From JADCRZ01 sp041751095 (GTDB lineage: Bacteria > Bacteroidota > Bacteroidia > Chitinophagales > Chitinophagaceae), in contig JBGSYC010000103.1 in assembly GCA_041751095.1 (NCBI GenBank), forward strand, positions 1 through 47,832: DNA of 47,832 nt, written 5' to 3'. Positions 34,317-42,008 of the stretch are shown piece by piece. Every line of letters begins with the position of its first letter. The stretch's first letter is position 1. A model generated the notes under the pieces. That model worked only from the letters and a program-made list of their open reading frames with translations, searched no databases and was not told where the DNA came from. Made by a program: the position numbers and the translations under genes.

Positions 34317-35054
34317 GTGCTCTTTTTTAAAAGATTTTTTAAGCCTTCGTTAACAGTTCCTTCTTATAAGAAACAACTGCGCAACGTACTGGGATTTACG
34401 CCGGGCGCAGTTTCTTTATACCAGACAGCCCTCACGCACCGCTCCGTCCGTGATGCCGCAGCATACAATAATGAAAGGCTTGAATATCTCGGTGACGCCA
34501 TTCTGAGTGGAATCGTTGCCGATTTTCTTTTTAAGAAATATCCCTATAAAGAGGAAGGCTTTCTTACCGAAATGAGAAGTAAGATGGTCAATCGTATTAC
34601 CCTGAATGATATCGCTGTTAAAATGGGGATGAGAAAGATCACCAATTACAACAAATTCGACGGCTCTTTAAAAATGAGCCAGATCTTTGGCAATACACTG
34701 GAAGCTGTAGTAGGTGCTATTTATCTCGACAAAGGATATATAAAAACAAGGAAGTGGGTACTGGAACGCATCATCCTTCCTTATCTTTTCATGGAAGACC
34801 TGGAAAACCTTGAGATCAACCATAAAAATAAGCTATACGGATGGGCAAACAAAAAAGGGAAAAATCTTGAATTCGAAACGCTTAACGAACGCATGGAGAA
34901 CGGCAGGCGTCTTTTTACTGTTGGGGCAATGATAAACGGTGAACTGATAGCACAGGGAAAAGCCTATAATAAAAAGGATGCAAGCCAGATTGCGGCTCAG
35001 ATTGCCGTGGATAAGTTAGGATTGGGAAAGGAAGCTGATGTTGTGAACGAATAA
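34317..35054 (+). CDS. rnc: ribonuclease III
   Basis: A 245-residue double-strand-specific endonuclease for rRNA and mRNA processing. The signature NERLEYLGDAIL places catalytic acids at E53 and D60; the second site is LEAVVGAIYLDKG. A dsRNA-binding domain (about 170-240) ends in KKDASQIAAQIAVDKLG. The start is GTG at 34317; an ATG two bases upstream is out of frame. A weak -7-like TAGCTTTC lies at 34306-34313, so a second promoter close to the start is possible besides read-through from fabF. Confidence 0.95.
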   Translation: MLFFKRFFKPSLTVPSYKKQLRNVLGFTPGAVSLYQTALTHRSVRDAAAYNNERLEYLGDAILSGIVADFLFKKYPYKEEGFLTEMRSKMVNRITLNDIAVKMGMRKITNYNKFDGSLKMSQIFGNTLEAVVGAIYLDKGYIKTRKWVLERIILPYLFMEDLENLEINHKNKLYGWANKKGKNLEFETLNERMENGRRLFTVGAMINGELIAQGKAYNKKDASQIAAQIAVDKLGLGKEADVVNE

Positions 35055-35327
35055 TCTCTCTACCGTGGAGGTATTTCCACAATCTGGAAAATTGATCAGG
35101 TTTGCGGAAATGAGTATATTTCTGCGCGTGTTCCCATTTAGAAACAGTACATCTGATTTTCAATGCGTTATCCCAGTTCCGGAACTTTTTACCGTCCATA
35201 TCGTTCTTTTTTCAATGACGCCCGGCGGTGATACAAAAAAGGTACACATATTGTTTAAATAATAATGTAGTCTTCATAGGATAAACGAAATTAGCCCCGG
35301 GTAGAATTACCCGGGGCATTTTATTTA
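35055..35327 (+). other. long 3' region of rnc or small RNA, ending in the terminator at 35294
   Basis: The 240 bases between the rnc stop and the strong terminator contain no convincing gene. A 65-codon frame (35065-35262) has cysteine, phenylalanine and serine composition atypical of a real protein. The region would be transcribed either as an unusually long 3' UTR or as a separate small RNA. Confidence 0.3.
35294..35327 (+). terminator. strong intrinsic terminator after rnc
   Basis: GCCCCGGGTA (35294-35303) and TACCCGGGGC (35308-35317) form a perfect 10-bp stem closed by a GAAT loop, followed by ATTTTATTT. It is the best terminator hairpin in the window. It ends plus-strand transcription of the acpP-fabF-rnc unit and lies 112 bases before the converging epimerase gene ends. 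Confidence 0.8.
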
Positions 35328-35439
35328 AGGGGTAGGAGAGGTATGGGGTATGAGGTGAGAGATTGTTATACCGGAAGTAATTATGCAGCTAGGGAGAGTC
35401 AGGGATTTACACTTGCTGCCTTTTCGGGGGTGCACTTAC

Positions 35440-35850
35440 CTATAAGGTGATCTCCTGACATAATTCAACAAGTACACCGTTTGTGTTTTTTGGGTGAAGG
35501 AAACAAACCAGTTTATTATCTGCTCCTTTTTTTGGCAGCTCATTTATGATAACAAACCCTTCCTTCCTGAGCCTTTCCATTTCCGCGGTAATGTCGTCTA
35601 CTTCAAAGGCAATGTGATGTATGCCTTCGCCTTTCTTCTCAATGAACCTGGATATGATCCCGTCTTCGTGCGTACTTTCCAACAGTTCGATCTTTGCGGA
35701 ACCTTTATTGAAAAAGGCTGTTGTCACCCGTTCACTTTCTACTTCTTCAGTTTTATAGCAGTAGCAATCAAGCAGTTTTTCAAATAAGGGTATGGAAACC
35801 GTCAGGTTTTTTATGGCTATTCCGATGTGTTCAACTCTTAACATAATCAA
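35440..35850 (-). CDS. mce: methylmalonyl-CoA epimerase
   Basis: A 136-residue vicinal-oxygen-chelate (glyoxalase I fold) enzyme interconverting the two methylmalonyl-CoA epimers in the propionate pathway. The metal ligands are in the family blocks LRVEHIGIAIKNL (H8), GIHHIAFEVDD and NGVLVELCQ (the closing glutamate). The methionine at residue 3 is an alternative start. It is a single gene facing the acpP-fabF-rnc unit; methylmalonyl-CoA mutase is not in the window. Confidence 0.9.
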   Translation of the reverse strand: MIMLRVEHIGIAIKNLTVSIPLFEKLLDCYCYKTEEVESERVTTAFFNKGSAKIELLESTHEDGIISRFIEKKGEGIHHIAFEVDDITAEMERLRKEGFVIINELPKKGADNKLVCFLHPKNTNGVLVELCQEITL

Positions 35851-36023
35851 TTTTTTTTAAAGATATTGTATATGGCGATCCATGTTTGAGATGTAGAAAT
35901 GTCAAAAATATATTGAACATGCATCCTTCAGTTAAAGTTAAATTTGGAGACGCCATAGCCGATTGCTTACTTTAGAAAAAAGATAATAAGTGGGAGGAGG
36001 TCTTATTTGTCAACCAATTAAAC

Positions 36024-36031
36024 TAAATTTG
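36024..36031 (+). promoter_or_regulatory. promoter -7 box of iscS
   Basis: TAAATTTG, an exact TAnnTTTG match, with the iscS ATG 25 bases downstream. No Rrf2/IscR-type operator could be recognised by eye. Confidence 0.55.
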
Positions 36032-36055
36032 CGTTATAGAAACAAATCTGAAATT

Positions 36056-37273
36056 ATGTTGAAATTTCCCATATATCTTGATAATAATGCTACAACCCCC
36101 TGTGACCCCCGGGTAGTAGAGACGATGTTACCTTACTTCACTGAGAACTTTGGCAATGCCGCCAGCCGTAATCACCCTTTTGGATGGGTTGCGGAAGAGG
36201 CTGTTGATTATGCCCGGGAACAGGTAGCCCGCCTTATTGGAGCTGATCCAAAGGAAATAATTTTCACCTCCGGTGCTACCGAGGGTGATAACCTGGGGAT
36301 AAAAGGTGTATTCGACATGTATGCCAGCAAGGGAAACCACATTATAACTGCTAATATTGAGCACAAAGCCGTGCTGGATACCTGTAAGCATATAGAAAAG
36401 GCAGGTGGCGAAGTTACTTACCTCCACGTGAAGGAAGATGGAAGAATTGACCTGAATGAACTTGAAGCCGCCATACGGCCGACTACCATTCTTATTTCCA
36501 TCATGTATGCAAATAACGAAGTAGGAACCATCCAACCTGTACGCGAGATCAGTGCGATTGCCCGTAAACGCGGCATATTGTTTTTTACCGATGCGACGCA
36601 GGCAGTAGGGAAGATCCCCGTTAATGTTAATACCGACGGAATAGACCTGCTGACTTTTACCGGGCATAAAATCTATGGCCCTAAGGGTGTTGGCGCCCTG
36701 TACGTTCGCCGCAAAAACCCCAGGGTTAAAGTTACGGCCCAGATGGATGGCGGTGGCCATGAAAGAGGTATGAGAAGCGGCACGCTTAACGTTCCGGGAA
36801 TTGTTGGATTTGGAAAAGCCTGTGAACTATGTATGAACGAGATGGAGGCGGAAGCAGCACGCCTGAGTGCGTTAAGGGATAAACTTGAAAATGCCTTGTT
36901 AAACCTTGAAGAGGCTTATGTGAACGGTAGCCGGGAGCATCGCCTGCCGCACGTCTCCAACATATCTTTCAAATATGTGGAAGGTGAGGGTTTGATGATG
37001 GGTTTCAATAAGAGCATCGCCGTGTCGTCAGGCTCTGCCTGTACTTCGGCTTCGCTTGAGCCTTCGTACGTGCTGAAGGCTTTAGGTTTAGGTGATGATC
37101 TTGCGCATTCCTCGCTTCGTTTTGGCTTAGGACGGTTTACAACGGAAGAACAGATTGATTTTACCATTCAACAGGTTTCTTCAACAGTATTGAAGCTGAG
37201 GGAAATGAGCCCGTTGTGGGAAATGTATAAAGAAGGGATAGATATGAACAGCATTGAATGGGCTGCACATTAA
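36056..37273 (+). CDS. iscS: cysteine desulfurase
   Basis: A 405-residue PLP enzyme (fold type I, class V) that takes sulfur from cysteine for Fe-S clusters and tRNA thiolation. The PLP lysine is K205 in TFTGHKIYGPKG. The persulfide cysteine C329 sits in the long active-site loop SSGSACTSASLEPSYVLKAL, which identifies the IscS rather than the SufS branch. An in-frame extension starting 22 codons upstream would contain the promoter box; the ATG at 36056 gives the family start MLKFPIYLDNNATT. It heads iscS-iscU-iscA. Confidence 0.96.
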   Translation: MLKFPIYLDNNATTPCDPRVVETMLPYFTENFGNAASRNHPFGWVAEEAVDYAREQVARLIGADPKEIIFTSGATEGDNLGIKGVFDMYASKGNHIITANIEHKAVLDTCKHIEKAGGEVTYLHVKEDGRIDLNELEAAIRPTTILISIMYANNEVGTIQPVREISAIARKRGILFFTDATQAVGKIPVNVNTDGIDLLTFTGHKIYGPKGVGALYVRRKNPRVKVTAQMDGGGHERGMRSGTLNVPGIVGFGKACELCMNEMEAEAARLSALRDKLENALLNLEEAYVNGSREHRLPHVSNISFKYVEGEGLMMGFNKSIAVSSGSACTSASLEPSYVLKALGLGDDLAHSSLRFGLGRFTTEEQIDFTIQQVSSTVLKLREMSPLWEMYKEGIDMNSIEWAAH

Positions 37274-37348
37274 TGGTGTTTGAATTTGTGTTGGCACCGG
37301 CAAAGCAGTAAAATTTTTAATATTGGTTTCATTTTAAAATCTAAATAT

Positions 37349-37765
37349 ATGGCTTACTCAGAAAAAGTTATCGACCACTATCAGAATCCAAAAAATGTAG
37401 GAACGCTCGATAAAAGTAAATCAAACGTCGGTACGGGTCTTGTTGGAGCACCTGAATGCGGTGACGTTATGCGCTTGCAAATTGAAGTAGATGAATCGGG
37501 CGTGATCCGGGATGCTAAATTTAAAACCTTCGGCTGCGGCTCTGCTATTGCATCCTCTTCTTTGGCCACAGAATGGCTGAAGGGCAAATCTGTTGACGAT
37601 GCTTTGAAAATCGACAATATGGATATTGTGGAAGAGCTAAATCTTCCACCGGTGAAAATTCACTGTTCCGTTCTTGCTGAAGATGCGATAAAAGCAGCTA
37701 TAAATGATTACCGGGTAAAAAATGGATTGGAGCTGATCAGTTTTGAAGCAAGCGTAGTCCATTAA
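37349..37765 (+). CDS. iscU: Fe-S cluster scaffold
   Basis: A 138-residue scaffold on which IscS assembles [2Fe-2S] clusters. The three cluster cysteines are C37 (APECGD, with D39), C63 (FGCGSAIASS) and C106 (IHCSVLAEDA). The LPPVK motif recognised by the chaperone HscA is present at 99-103, although hscA/hscB are not in this window. The upstream in-frame extension is not conserved; the ATG at 37349 gives the normal MAYSEKV start. It lies 75 bases after iscS. Confidence 0.96.
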   Translation: MAYSEKVIDHYQNPKNVGTLDKSKSNVGTGLVGAPECGDVMRLQIEVDESGVIRDAKFKTFGCGSAIASSSLATEWLKGKSVDDALKIDNMDIVEELNLPPVKIHCSVLAEDAIKAAINDYRVKNGLELISFEASVVH

Positions 37766-37843
37766 TTTGTAAATGAAACCGTGTGAATTGAGCGGGGTTA
37801 TTTCGTTTTGATTTACACATTTTCAATTTCTGAAATCAGATAT

Positions 37844-38173
37844 ATGATTTACGTAAGTGATAAGGCGAAGGAAAAAGTGGAGCACCTGATGAAGGATGCT
37901 TCAGTGGGAGAGAAAGACTTTTTTCTGCGTGTGTCCGTCGTCGGAGGGGGATGTTCAGGGTTGAGTTACAAGCTTGACTTTGATAACGAACAAAAACCAA
38001 TGGACCAGGTGTTCGAAGATAACGGGCTAAAGGTGGTCACAGACCTTAAGAGCTTTCTTTACCTCGTTAATACCACGCTTGATTTTAGTGACGGGTTGAA
38101 CGGGAAAGGATTTTATTTCAGCAACCCGAACGCAAGCCGGAGTTGTGGCTGTGGTGAAAGCTTTGCAGTATAG
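37844..38173 (+). CDS. iscA: A-type Fe-S carrier protein (IscA/SufA family)
   Basis: A 109-residue HesB/IscA-family protein that passes Fe-S clusters to targets. The three ligand cysteines are C37 (GGGCSGLSYKL) and C101/C103 (SCGCGESFAV). The ATG at 37844 is preferred to a start 12 codons upstream because the family begins at MIYVSDKAKEKV. It closes the isc cluster and is followed after 24 bases by a good terminator. IscA and SufA cannot be told apart by sequence; context favours IscA. Confidence 0.93.
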   Translation: MIYVSDKAKEKVEHLMKDASVGEKDFFLRVSVVGGGCSGLSYKLDFDNEQKPMDQVFEDNGLKVVTDLKSFLYLVNTTLDFSDGLNGKGFYFSNPNASRSCGCGESFAV

Positions 38174-38197
38174 ATTCCTGTTACACTACTTCAATTG

Positions 38198-38227
38198 ACC
38201 TTTTGGCCTTCGGCTGAAAGGTTTTTT
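38198..38227 (+). terminator. terminator after iscA
   Basis: CCTTTTGGCC (38199-38208) pairs with GGCTGAAAGG (38212-38221), including two G-U pairs, around a TTC loop and followed by TTTTTT. Typical rho-independent terminator, 25 bases after the iscA stop. Confidence 0.8.
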
Positions 38228-38271
38228 GTTTATGGCTTTCGAAGAAAAGAAATTCGGGAATGGAAAAAAAG

Positions 38272-38301
38272 AAGATCCCATCTCTGGTTTGACGGGATCT
38301 T
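38272..38301. terminator. second hairpin after iscA, oriented for the minus strand
   Basis: AAGATCCC (38272-38279) and GGGATCTT (38294-38301) form a perfect 8-bp stem. The run of A just upstream reads as CTTTTTTT on the minus strand, so it would terminate leftward transcription, although no minus-strand gene lies to its right. The rest of 38174-38488 shows nothing else. Confidence 0.4.
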
Positions 38302-38488
38302 TATGCAATTAATTTTGGATGACGGCTGTTCCTGTAGTTAGCCGGAATCAGGCTTACCTGTCTACAGGCAGTAAATTGCATGGAAATGCTGCTTTATAAA
38401 GTTATTTTATGAAATCATTTTACACATCTGTTTGTAATATTCATTTGTAAATTCATTTGGCGGGTTTTAAGATGTTTTAGAAAATACT

Positions 38489-39211
38489 ATGTTGTCCATT
38501 TGTAAAAAGGAGTTCAGGCAGTTTTTTGGCAGCTTAACCGGCCTTGTGGCCATATGCGTATTCCTGGTGTTAAATGGATTGATGTTATTCGTTTTCCCTG
38601 ACACGGGCATTTTTGAATTTGGATATGCCTCCTTAGATCGATTCTTTGACCTTGCTCCATGGATATTACTGCTGCTTATTCCTGCGGTTACCATGAGAAG
38701 TTTTTCTGATGAATTCAGGACTGGCACGTATGAGATACTCCAGACCAGGCCGCTGTCGCACTGGCAGATTGTGATAGGAAAGTATACAGGAATATTGCTG
38801 GTTATCGTAATAGCGCTGATCCCTACATTGATTTACCTGGTTTCAATTCAGGCGTTAACGGAAACCGGGGGCATTGATACAGGCGCTGCGATCGGTTCCT
38901 ACTTTGGCCTGTTGTTTTTAGCTGCGGTTTTTGCGGCCGTAGGAACCTGCTGCAGCAGCTTTACAACCAATGCAGTAGTGGCCTTTATGATCAGTGCCTT
39001 TCTTTGTTTCCTCCTGTACAGTGGCTTTAACGCCATCAGCAGAATGACGTCTTTTACCTCCGGGGCTGATTTTTATATTGAAATGATTGGCATTGATTTT
39101 CACTACAGAAGCGTAAGCCGTGGAGTTGTCGACACCCGGGATCTGATCTATTTTTTAACCGTCATCGCGTTTTTTTTGTTTTTGACGTACCGGAATCTTG
39201 TACGTCGCTGA
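38489..39211 (+). CDS. gldF: gliding motility ABC transporter permease GldF
   Basis: A 240-residue ABC-2-type permease with six hydrophobic helices. It matches the GldF family: MLSICKKEFRQFFGSLTGL at the start, SFSDEFRTGTYEILQTRPLS at the end of the first third. In Flavobacterium johnsoniae GldA, GldF and GldG form an ABC transporter required for gliding. The ATPase gldA is not adjacent here. It is followed after 11 bases by gldG. Confidence 0.93.
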   Translation: MLSICKKEFRQFFGSLTGLVAICVFLVLNGLMLFVFPDTGIFEFGYASLDRFFDLAPWILLLLIPAVTMRSFSDEFRTGTYEILQTRPLSHWQIVIGKYTGILLVIVIALIPTLIYLVSIQALTETGGIDTGAAIGSYFGLLFLAAVFAAVGTCCSSFTTNAVVAFMISAFLCFLLYSGFNAISRMTSFTSGADFYIEMIGIDFHYRSVSRGVVDTRDLIYFLTVIAFFLFLTYRNLVRR

Positions 39212-39222
39212 TCAATTGCTTT

Positions 39223-40929
39223 ATGAAACATCTTGTACATTCTCCATCTGGCTTGTTTATAGTTTTAGGTTTGCTGGCCCTGGTAAATATAGTTGCTTCG
39301 GTATTCCATTACAGGGTCGACCTTACGGAAGAAAAGAGATACACCTTATCAGGTTCAACAAAGCAAATGCTCCGGGGGCTTGATGCCCCTGTGAATATTA
39401 CCCTTTTCCTGGCGGGGGAAATGCCTGCGGGTTTCAAAAAGCTGGCCAACAGCGCTTCAGAACTGATTCAGGAGTTTAACGATGTTTCCAGTAACCAAAT
39501 TTTTTTTAAAGCCGAAAAGCCCGGAGAAGGCCTGCCGGACACCTTGCTCAACGCCTTCGTTGATTCTTTACATCGCATGGGCTTAAACCCGATGAACGTT
39601 AAGGCACAGACAAGGGAAGGAGAAGGACAGGAAGAGAGGTATATTTATCCCGGGGCGCTCATCTCGTATAAAGGAAATGTAACAGCCGTTGATTTCCTGC
39701 AGGGCCAAAGTGCCGTAAACGGGATAAACAGCTTAAATAATGCTGAGGCATTACTGGAATATAAACTGGCCGGCGGTATCAATAATGTCATCCGTGATAC
39801 GGTTCCCCTTATCGGCTACCTGGCAGGGAATGGCCAGTCGCTTTCTTACAACGTCTTTGATCTGAACAACACACTGAAAAACAGTTTTAATTTCCGCATT
39901 CTCCCCATCGATGCCGTGGCATCAATTCCACCGGTTTTCAGCGCCATACTGATTGTAAAGCCTACCATCCGGTTTACCGACGACCAGAAATTAAAAATCG
40001 ACCAGTACATCATGAATGGAGGGAAAGTTATATGGATGATTGATCACCTCTATGCGGAGTTTGACAGCCTTCAGCGGGCGCAAAATGAATTTATTGCCTT
40101 CGACCGGGATCTGAACCTCCAGGACCAATTGTTCAAATACGGTGTACGCATCAACACGGATCTTGTACAGTCGCTGAATTGTGATGTGGTTCCTTCGGTG
40201 ATCGGAAGCATGGGTGGCAAACCCCAGATAGAACTGGTTCAATGGCCCTATTTTCCATTGTTAAGTAACACAACCGGCCATCCCGTTGCCAAAAACCTCG
40301 ACTATATTGTGGCACAGTTTCCCAGTTCCATCGATACGGTAAAAGCCCCGGGCATTAAAAAAACCGCCCTGCTTGCTACTTCTTCGGAGTCAAGGATCAT
40401 TTCGAGCCCGGCCAGGGTATCGTGGCAATCGGTGCAGAATGAGGAAGACATTAAATCGTTTACGAAATCCGATATACCCGTGGCTGTTTTGCTCGAAGGA
40501 AAGTTTTCTTCCCTGTTTACCAACATGATTTCAGCCGCGCAAAGAGATTCACTTGCCGCACGTAAGCAGCCCTTTATTGCAGGAAGCACCAGTGATAATA
40601 AGATGATTGTAATTTCAGACGGAGACATTGCCATGAATGCGGTAACGCAAAAAGAAGGGCCTCTGCCGATGGGAAAAAATATGTATACCGGTTACCAGTA
40701 TGCCAACAAGGAATTTATTTTTAATTGTATCGAATACCTTACCGATAATTCGGGGATACTGCAATCACGGAGCAAAGATTTTACCCTTCGCCTGCTGGAC
40801 AAGAAAAAGGTAGACGAGCAGAAAACGATGTGGCAGGTCATCAATATCATCGTGCCGGTATCTGTAATCGTACTATTTGGCGTTGTTTACCAGGTGATAA
40901 GGAAGAGGAAGTACCAGGAAGCCAGGTAG
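39223..40929 (+). CDS. gldG: gliding motility ABC transporter auxiliary protein GldG
   Basis: A 568-residue membrane-anchored partner of GldF. One N-terminal helix (about 10-28) is followed by the family segment DLTEEKRYTLSGSTKQML, then a large extracytoplasmic ABC_transp_aux region, and a C-terminal helix (IINIIVPVSVIVLFGVVY-like) with a basic tail. The length and order match GldG. It is 11 bases after gldF and surely co-transcribed. The transported substrate of this system is still unknown. Confidence 0.93.
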   Translation: MKHLVHSPSGLFIVLGLLALVNIVASVFHYRVDLTEEKRYTLSGSTKQMLRGLDAPVNITLFLAGEMPAGFKKLANSASELIQEFNDVSSNQIFFKAEKPGEGLPDTLLNAFVDSLHRMGLNPMNVKAQTREGEGQEERYIYPGALISYKGNVTAVDFLQGQSAVNGINSLNNAEALLEYKLAGGINNVIRDTVPLIGYLAGNGQSLSYNVFDLNNTLKNSFNFRILPIDAVASIPPVFSAILIVKPTIRFTDDQKLKIDQYIMNGGKVIWMIDHLYAEFDSLQRAQNEFIAFDRDLNLQDQLFKYGVRINTDLVQSLNCDVVPSVIGSMGGKPQIELVQWPYFPLLSNTTGHPVAKNLDYIVAQFPSSIDTVKAPGIKKTALLATSSESRIISSPARVSWQSVQNEEDIKSFTKSDIPVAVLLEGKFSSLFTNMISAAQRDSLAARKQPFIAGSTSDNKMIVISDGDIAMNAVTQKEGPLPMGKNMYTGYQYANKEFIFNCIEYLTDNSGILQSRSKDFTLRLLDKKKVDEQKTMWQVINIIVPVSVIVLFGVVYQVIRKRKYQEAR

Positions 40930-41021
40930 CAGATATTTATCACCGCGGTTTAGGTTTATTTACAGGGTTGCAGGGATCGCGTGAATCGTTCAAATGTAAC
41001 GCCGTGAATATCAATCCTTCT

Positions 41022-41029
41022 TATATTTG
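41022..41029 (+). promoter_or_regulatory. promoter -7 box of the terC-family gene
   Basis: TATATTTG, an exact TAnnTTTG match, with the ATG at 41048 after an 18-base gap. This makes terC a separate transcription start from gldFG. Confidence 0.5.
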
Positions 41030-41047
41030 TTAATAATAACAGCGCGA

Positions 41048-41998
41048 ATGACATCTGAGCAGCTAACCTATCTTGTTTTCGGATTGGCATTATTAGTGGC
41101 TTTGATTTTAGACCTGGGTCTGCTCAGCAAAAAATCAACAACCATCTCTCTAAAAAAGGCTTTATGGCAAACCCTTTTCTGGGTTTTGCTTGCTTTTGGA
41201 TTTTTTGTATTTCTGTGGTTTGAGGATGGCCATGTGATTGCCGTCGAATACCTGAGCGCCTACCTGATGGAGTGGTCTTTAAGTATCGATAATATCTTTG
41301 TATTCATCCTCATCTTTGCTTTTTTCGGGATTAAAGAAAGGTACTATGCACGTGCGCTGCTAATCGGTATTATGATGGCCATTGTGTTAAGAATCATTTT
41401 CATTTACCTGGGCAGTCAGCTGATTGAAAGGTTTCACTGGCTACTGTATGTATTTGGAGTTATCCTGCTTTATACCGGCGTAAAAATGTTCACTGCAAAA
41501 GCGGATGAGCATACGGATCTGGCTAAGAATAAGGTTTATAAATTGTTGTTGCGGTTTGTGCCGATCACTACAGAAGAGAGCGGTGGTAAGTTTACCATAC
41601 GTAAAGACGGCAAACGATATTATACCAATATGTTTGTGGTGATCATCATGCTGGCCTCTACAGACATTGTATTTGCACTGGATTCAATTCCCGCCGTATT
41701 TGCTATTTCCCAGAGGCCCCTGGTGATATATACGTCTAACATTTTTGCTGTCCTGGGCCTGAGGTCGCTTTTTTTTCTGCTAAAGGGAGCTGTTAATAAA
41801 TTCGGGTACCTGCAACAGGGTATTGCAGTTATACTCATTTTTATAGGACTGAAAATGCTTGCGGAAATAGTTCATATTGTCGTACCTGTTTATATTTCTT
41901 TACTCGTAATACTGGTCTGCATCATTGCCTCCATCGTTTATTCCGTAAATAAAGCGAAAGAAATCTCAGAGGGAAGGAATCATATCGGTGATGTATAA
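41048..41998 (+). CDS. TerC-family integral membrane protein (Alx/TerC type)
   Basis: A 316-residue multi-pass protein. The TerC signature blocks are present: EWSLSIDNIFVFILIF and STDIVFALDSIPAVFAIS, each with the conserved Asp used for metal binding. Recent work links the family to manganese efflux and metallation of exported proteins, and older work to tellurite resistance. The codons before the ATG at 41048 belong to the leader and overlap the -7 box. It is followed after 10 bases by murF-alr, so the pair may be co-transcribed. Confidence 0.9.
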   Translation: MTSEQLTYLVFGLALLVALILDLGLLSKKSTTISLKKALWQTLFWVLLAFGFFVFLWFEDGHVIAVEYLSAYLMEWSLSIDNIFVFILIFAFFGIKERYYARALLIGIMMAIVLRIIFIYLGSQLIERFHWLLYVFGVILLYTGVKMFTAKADEHTDLAKNKVYKLLLRFVPITTEESGGKFTIRKDGKRYYTNMFVVIIMLASTDIVFALDSIPAVFAISQRPLVIYTSNIFAVLGLRSLFFLLKGAVNKFGYLQQGIAVILIFIGLKMLAEIVHIVVPVYISLLVILVCIIASIVYSVNKAKEISEGRNHIGDV

Positions 41999-42008
41999 AG
42001 CATAAACT

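Noticed and set aside
35065..35262. 65-codon frame after rnc
   Set aside because: Composition is unlike the neighbouring proteins and there is no promoter or domain; treated as non-coding.
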